Shown here piece by piece: positions 6,213 through 8,698 of a DNA stretch of 8,698 nt. Each line of letters opens with the position of its first letter. Within the stretch, counting starts at the first letter, position 1. Position numbers and translations under genes: made by a program. The stretch spans positions 1 to 8,698 of the forward strand of contig NZ_RCYB01000081.1 in NCBI RefSeq assembly GCF_004168205.1, written 5' to 3'. The notes below the pieces were generated by a model. That model did not search any database. It was given only the letters and a program-made list of their open reading frames with translations, and was not told where the DNA came from. This DNA comes from Catenibacterium sp. co_0103. GTDB taxonomy: Bacteria; Bacillota_I; Bacilli_A; Erysipelotrichales; Coprobacillaceae.

Positions 6213-7247
6213 CTACTCCTTTCTTTCGAACTGTTCTAAGAATCTTAAGTCGTTATTGTAGAAATCACGAATATTATCAATATCATATTTCAACATAGCA
6301 ACTCTTTCTAGTCCGATACCAAATGCAAATCCCTGGTATTCCTTAGGATCAAATCCACACATTTCTAATACATGAGGGTTGACCATACCAGCACCTAATA
6401 CTTCAATCCATCCAGTACCTTTACACATAGCACAGCCCTTACCACCACAGTTGGCACAAGAGATATCTACTTCTACACTTGGTTCTGTGAATGGGAAATA
6501 AGAAGGTCTTAAACGAATTTCACGCTTTTCACCAAACATCTTCTTAGCGAAAACATCTAATGTACCCTTTAAATCACCCATAGTGATATTCTTATCGATG
6601 ACAAGTCCTTCACACTGCATAAACTGATGTGAATGAGTGGCATCATCATCGTCACGACGGTATGTCTTACCAGGGCAGATAACCTTGATAGGACCTTTAC
6701 CCTTTGCTTCTAACATAACATGTGCCTGTACAGGAGAAGTATGTGTTCTCATTAATGTATTTTCATCAATATAGAATGTATCCTGCATATCTCTTGCAGG
6801 GTGTCCTTTAGGTAAGTTCATTAATTCGAAGTTGAAATGATCTGATTCTACTTCAGGTCCTTCAGCTACCTTATATCCCATACCTAGGAATAATTCTTCT
6901 AAGTCTTCCTTAACACGTGTTAAAGGATGTACAGATCCTACTGGTAAGCGATTACCTGGTAAAGAGATATCAATATCTTCTGCAAGTAAACGTTCATTTA
7001 AAGCTTTTTCTTCTAAATAAGCTTTCTTTTCTTCAATAGCCTGTCCAATTTCCTGTTTAGTCTTATTTGAAACCTGTCCAAATGTTTTTCTTTCTTCAGG
7101 AGCCATAGTCTTCATTGATTTCATAGCAGCCTGAATAGGTCCTTTTTTACCAAGATAGAATACACGTAAGTCATTTAATTCTTTCGCATCAGCACATGCA
7201 GAAATTTTAGCAAGTGCTTCTTCCTGGATTTTTAATAATTCATCCAT
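6213..7247 (-). CDS. pheS: Phenylalanine-tRNA ligase alpha subunit
   Basis: This is the catalytic alpha chain of phenylalanyl-tRNA synthetase (class IIc). At 344 aa it is the usual length. Residues 1-90 form the N-terminal coiled coil that contacts tRNA. Motif 1 and the [12 protein letters not shown] segment (about residues 148-160) follow. Motif 2 is seen as [20 protein letters not shown] (about 191-210). Motif 3 is [16 protein letters not shown] (about 306-322). The Firmicutes-type cysteine cluster [17 protein letters not shown] lies at about 264-280, just before [14 protein letters not shown]. The start is supported by AAGGAGG (7260-7254) at about 6-7 nt. It is the first gene of the pheS-pheT operon and is controlled by an upstream Phe T-box. 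Confidence 0.98.
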   Translation of the reverse strand: MDELLKIQEEALAKISACADAKELNDLRVFYLGKKGPIQAAMKSMKTMAPEERKTFGQVSNKTKQEIGQAIEEKKAYLEEKALNERLLAEDIDISLPGNRLPVGSVHPLTRVKEDLEELFLGMGYKVAEGPEVESDHFNFELMNLPKGHPARDMQDTFYIDENTLMRTHTSPVQAHVMLEAKGKGPIKVICPGKTYRRDDDDATHSHQFMQCEGLVIDKNITMGDLKGTLDVFAKKMFGEKREIRLRPSYFPFTEPSVEVDISCANCGGKGCAMCKGTGWIEVLGAGMVNPHVLEMCGFDPKEYQGFAFGIGLERVAMLKYDIDNIRDFYNNDLRFLEQFERKE

Positions 7248-7260
7248 AACTTTCCTCCTT

Positions 7261-7294
7261 AAAAAATAAAAAGCCGTTCCAATAGGAACGACTT
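7261..7294 (-). terminator. T-box regulatory terminator
   Basis: AAGTCGTTCC (7294-7285) pairs with GGAACGGCTT (7280-7271) around loop TATT, with one G-U pair. TTTATTTTTT follows (7270-7261). The 5' stem strand includes the bases that pair with the T-box in the alternative antiterminator, so the two structures exclude each other. Confidence 0.88.
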
Positions 7295-7482
7295 AAATCG
7301 CGGTACCATCCTAAATTCATATAGTATACACTATATGCACTTTATCACTTATAACGTCAGTGTTACGGCGGGGATTAGCCGCACTCCAAGGTGAATTCAA
7401 TAATATCTTATAAGAAGATTTCCACCAGCCTCTTCCTCTCTCAATATAAGTATATTACATACTAGTCCTTTTCTTCGTGTTC
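7261..7482 (-). promoter_or_regulatory. Phe-specific T-box riboswitch leader
   Basis: This leader senses uncharged tRNA-Phe and controls read-through into pheST. On the minus strand Stem I is visible: AAGG/CCTT at the base, TAATAT/ATATTA, CTTATA/TATAAG, then distal GAAGA/TCTTC, with the usual GAGAG and GCTGGTGGAAA motifs. The specifier TTC (7395-7393) sits in the loop between ATATTA and CCTT, reading as a Phe codon. Stem III is CATATAGT/ACTATATG (7338-7319). The T-box AGGATGGTACCGCG is at 7312-7299. Its bulge TGGTACC (7308-7302) carries T7305 opposite the tRNA discriminator base; tRNA-Phe normally has A73, so UGGU would pair with ACCA. The antiterminator forms by TAGGA (7313-7309) with TCCTA (7287-7283), plus GCGA (7301-7298) with TCGT (7291-7288). 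Confidence 0.95.
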
Positions 7483-7488
7483 TCATGT

Positions 7489-7517
7489 ATTATACCTAAT
7501 TATTCGGAAAAAGACAA
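7489..7517 (-). promoter_or_regulatory. pheST T-box promoter
   Basis: TTGTCT (7517-7512), a 17-nt spacer and a perfect TATAAT (7494-7489) on the minus strand. The predicted start near 7482 is just upstream of T-box Stem I. The -35 box begins 3 nt after the last copy of the tandem repeat at 7521-7571. Confidence 0.85.
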
Positions 7518-7586
7518 GACGAAATCTAATCTATCGAACAATCCTCTGAAATCTAATCTATCGAACAATCCGTCCTTCTTTTGCAT
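7500..7586 (-). CDS. Possible 28-aa Phe-rich small ORF
   Basis: On the minus strand ATG at 7586 opens a 28-codon frame ending in TAA (7502-7500). The core peptide contains GLFDRLDFR followed directly by GLFDRLDFV, and five of 28 residues are Phe. It starts 20 nt after the stop of the 106-aa gene and ends inside the spacer of the pheST promoter, so it could only be translated from a transcript that starts further upstream. There is no good SD (only AGAG, about 11 nt away). The ATG lies in the 3' arm of a small hairpin TGCAT/ATGCA. It is either a real third cistron of the accessory operon or a chance frame over a repeat. The 27-nt repeat period preserves the frame, which is expected by chance one time in three. 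Confidence 0.3.
   Translation of the reverse strand: MQKKDGLFDRLDFRGLFDRLDFVLSFSE
7521..7571. repeat. Exact 24-bp tandem duplication, period 27
   Basis: Positions 7521-7544 and 7548-7571 are identical over 24 bases, separated by TCT. Each copy begins GAAATCTAATCTATCG and ends AACAATCC on the plus strand. The pair lies directly upstream of the pheST -35 box (7517-7512). It could be a recent slippage duplication, a two-site operator, or part of the small ORF described at 7500-7586. Confidence 0.9.
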
Positions 7587-7606
7587 TTTATATGCATCTC
7601 TAATAG

Positions 7607-7927
7607 TTATTCATCTGTAATTACATAATCTTTCCAAAACAACAAAAGCATTTTTTTAAATTCACAATTATCCAAATTTGGAAAATCTTTTACTTCTGAA
7701 TATATCTTTTCTTTCCAAAATAAATATTCAGACATTGTATGCTGCATTGAATACTTATTTAAAACCATCATAATTTTGTTCCTTGTCAGAAAAGAAATAT
7801 CATGTTCTAAACAAAATAAACTTGTTGACTGAATTTCTTCTCCATATATTTCATATAAAGCCGAAATCAACAATTTATTTTGTTGATATAATTTTTCCAT
7901 TGATAATTTATAATCGTCTTCTCTCAT
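7607..7927 (-). CDS. Small cytoplasmic protein, candidate immunity partner
   Basis: I do not recognise the family of this 106-aa protein. It has no signal peptide or membrane segment, is rich in Leu, Lys, Glu and Asp, and looks mostly helical (KLYQQNKLLISALYEIYGEE near residues 12-31; EFKKMLLLFWKDYV near 89-102). Its ATG (7927) lies one base after the TAA of the secreted-protein gene, and there is no proper SD, so translation probably depends on reinitiation after that gene. Placement directly behind a secreted bacteriocin-like gene is typical of immunity genes, and the size (about 100 aa, helical) also fits; this is inference from context only. No terminator is visible between its stop and the pheST promoter, so transcripts could run on into pheST. 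Confidence 0.6.
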   Translation of the reverse strand: MREDDYKLSMEKLYQQNKLLISALYEIYGEEIQSTSLFCLEHDISFLTRNKIMMVLNKYSMQHTMSEYLFWKEKIYSEVKDFPNLDNCEFKKMLLLFWKDYVITDE

Positions 7928-7928
7928 A

Positions 7929-8393
7929 TTAAAATAATGTCCATTCTAATACTTCTCTAACAGCATTTGCCACATTAGCCGCAACAGACCTACTACCACC
8001 TGCATTAATAATTGCTGTAAAAATAGCATCGTAAACAGCTTGTCCTGGTATTTCCGACCATTTTAATAACGGTTTTAATGCTCTTGTTATAGGTGTAAAA
8101 AATTTATTTACATTTTTTGCTACAGTTTTACCAGCCACCTTTTCAGCAAAATTAACTAATCTTGCCTTATTATTTATAGCTTTTTTTACTGCTTTTTTTG
8201 CAATTTTTGTAAAAATATTACGTGAATTTTGATTTACAAGATAATCACTTTCTTCTATCGGTTCCATATATTCAGTTTCATATTCTATTGTATTTATAGC
8301 ATATACTGTCATTGGAGACAATGTAAAAACAGCGCTGCAAGCAATCGATAAACACAAACCACCTACAACAATCATATTTTTTATATTCTTCAT
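7929..8393 (-). CDS. Secreted bacteriocin-like precursor protein
   Basis: This is a 154-aa protein with a Sec signal peptide: basic MKNIK, a hydrophobic core to about residue 26, and a likely cleavage after VYA (30-32). The predicted mature part has three zones. Residues 33-52 are acidic (seven Asp/Glu, no Lys/Arg). Residues 58-111 are strongly basic (15 Lys/Arg against one Glu), with IAKKAVKKAI and VAGKTVAKNVNK as amphipathic helices. Residues 112-154 are mostly apolar (IPGQAVYDAIFTAIINAGG, then SVAANVANAV, ending EWTLF). This acidic-then-cationic order resembles a precursor of a membrane-active antimicrobial peptide, but I cannot name a family. SD-like AAAGGA lies 7 nt before ATG. It heads a two-gene unit with the coupled 106-aa gene. 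Confidence 0.7.
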   Translation of the reverse strand: MKNIKNMIVVGGLCLSIACSAVFTLSPMTVYAINTIEYETEYMEPIEESDYLVNQNSRNIFTKIAKKAVKKAINNKARLVNFAEKVAGKTVAKNVNKFFTPITRALKPLLKWSEIPGQAVYDAIFTAIINAGGSRSVAANVANAVREVLEWTLF

Positions 8394-8428
8394 AAAATTT
8401 TCCTTTCTTTTGTTTCAACATTTTGACC

Positions 8429-8457
8429 ATCATATCATCATATACATTAATTTTCAA
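8429..8457 (-). promoter_or_regulatory. Promoter of secreted-protein operon
   Basis: TTGAAA (8457-8452), 17-nt spacer, TATGAT (8434-8429) with extended -10 TG at 8437-8436 on the minus strand. The predicted start near 8422 leaves a leader of about 29 nt with AAAGGA before ATG 8393. A second TATGAT (8442-8437) is badly spaced from this -35. Confidence 0.65.
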
Positions 8458-8480
8458 TTAAAAACTATTGATTTCAAAAT

Positions 8481-8516
8481 CCCCTAAAGCGAAAAGTTAA
8501 ATTCCACTTTAGGCGG
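8481..8516. repeat. Imperfect inverted repeat
   Basis: CCCCTAAAG (8481-8489) pairs with CTTTAGGCGG (8507-8516): seven contiguous pairs, a bulged C, then two more. The inner bases GAA (8491-8493) and TTC (8502-8504) can extend it. On the minus strand it is followed by ATTTTG, a poor terminator tail. Its G+C-rich ends stand out from the AT-rich surroundings. It could end a transcript entering from the right or be the edge of a mobile-element remnant. Confidence 0.45.
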
Positions 8517-8537
8517 GGCAAAGTTGCGTTTAGTCTT

Positions 8538-8645
8538 TCACTTCTTTCCAGTTGATTTTACTCTTACAGTTGAATTTACTTTTACACTTTCAATAGTTGA
8601 ATTTTCTCCTTCAGGTATATAATTACTGTTATGAAATGACCGTTG
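8538..8645 (-). pseudogene. Possible remnant frame without start codon
   Basis: An open stretch of 35 codons on the minus strand (8645-8541) ends in TGA (8540-8538). It reads IPEGENSTIESVKVNSTVRV and ends KSTGKK. It has no Met and stops lie upstream, so it is not an intact gene. If that TGA is ignored, the frame continues to a TAG in the inverted repeat and contains PKVEFNFSL. It may be a decayed end of a coding sequence or simply the reading of an 18-nt repeat. Confidence 0.2.
8550..8612. repeat. Three degenerate 18-nt repeats
   Basis: AGTTGATTTTACTCTTAC (8550-8567) and AGTTGAATTTACTTTTAC (8568-8585) differ at two positions and are in tandem. After a 9-nt insert, AGTTGAATTTTCTCCTTC (8595-8612) is a third copy with four changes against the second. 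A weaker relative, AGTTAAATTCCACTTT, lies at 8495-8510 inside the inverted repeat. Nothing else clear is seen in 8613-8698. Confidence 0.6.
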
Positions 8646-8698
8646 TCAAGACATAAATCAACTTTCATAATATTTCTATTAAGTTTTATCATCAAGGG

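Noticed and set aside
7521..7571. CRISPR array
   Set aside because: There are only two 24-bp units with a 3-bp gap, so no spacers of suitable size.
8335..8350. Possible lipobox around Cys19 of the secreted protein (LSIAC)
   Set aside because: Position -3 is Ser, not Leu/Val/Ile, and the hydrophobic core continues past the Cys to a good VYA cleavage site, so a plain Sec signal peptide is preferred.
8612..8692. Minus-strand small frame with internal start reading MKVDLCLDNGHF
   Set aside because: There is no SD, no recognisable family, and it overlaps the start-less frame at 8538-8645 in another phase. Too weak to call a gene.

Overview
The window looks like the chromosome of a low-GC Gram-positive bacterium (Firmicutes/Bacillota). 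The evidence is AT-rich DNA, strong AGGAGG-type ribosome binding sites, a type-B RNase P RNA, GpsB, and a tRNA-Phe T-box in front of pheST. The protein style would fit an Erysipelotrichia-like gut lineage, but that placement is inference. All genes except tmcAL lie on the minus strand.

Layout from left to right: a hairpin at the window edge (3-25); rnpB (about 101-431, minus) with its own terminator; gpsB (432-770, minus), whose stop codon touches the rnpB 5' end; a DUF554 membrane protein (830-1552, minus); and an 84-aa protein resembling only the middle domain of fatty acid kinase FakA (1581-1835, minus). Overlapping divergent promoters (1860-1900) then lead rightward into tmcAL (1919-3061, plus). 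The tmcAL 3' end overlaps a convergent HAD phosphatase gene (3024-3791, minus) by 38 bp. Next come pheT (3822-6209) and pheS (6213-7247), both minus, behind a complete Phe T-box leader (about 7261-7482) with its own promoter.

The right end (7500-8698) is accessory in character. It holds a secreted 154-aa protein built like a bacteriocin precursor (signal peptide, acidic stretch, highly cationic stretch, apolar C-terminus). A coupled 106-aa cytoplasmic protein follows and could be its immunity partner. After that comes a possible 28-aa, Phe-rich small ORF containing an exact tandem duplication. Beyond the secreted-protein promoter are degenerate 18-nt repeats and an imperfect inverted repeat of unknown origin, possibly a mobile-element remnant.

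The most unusual structural signal is a shared junction architecture at two places (1549-1589 and 3791-3831). In each, an upstream gene ends with a purine-rich SD-like string. Its TAA stop supplies the first bases of a perfect 10-bp hairpin, a U-rich stretch follows, and the next gene's ATG comes 7-8 nt after the stem. Neither downstream gene has an ordinary SD. If the hairpin forms, it would bring the upstream SD-like string to a normal distance from the ATG. The same hairpins also look like intrinsic terminators, so they may serve as both terminator and initiation structure.
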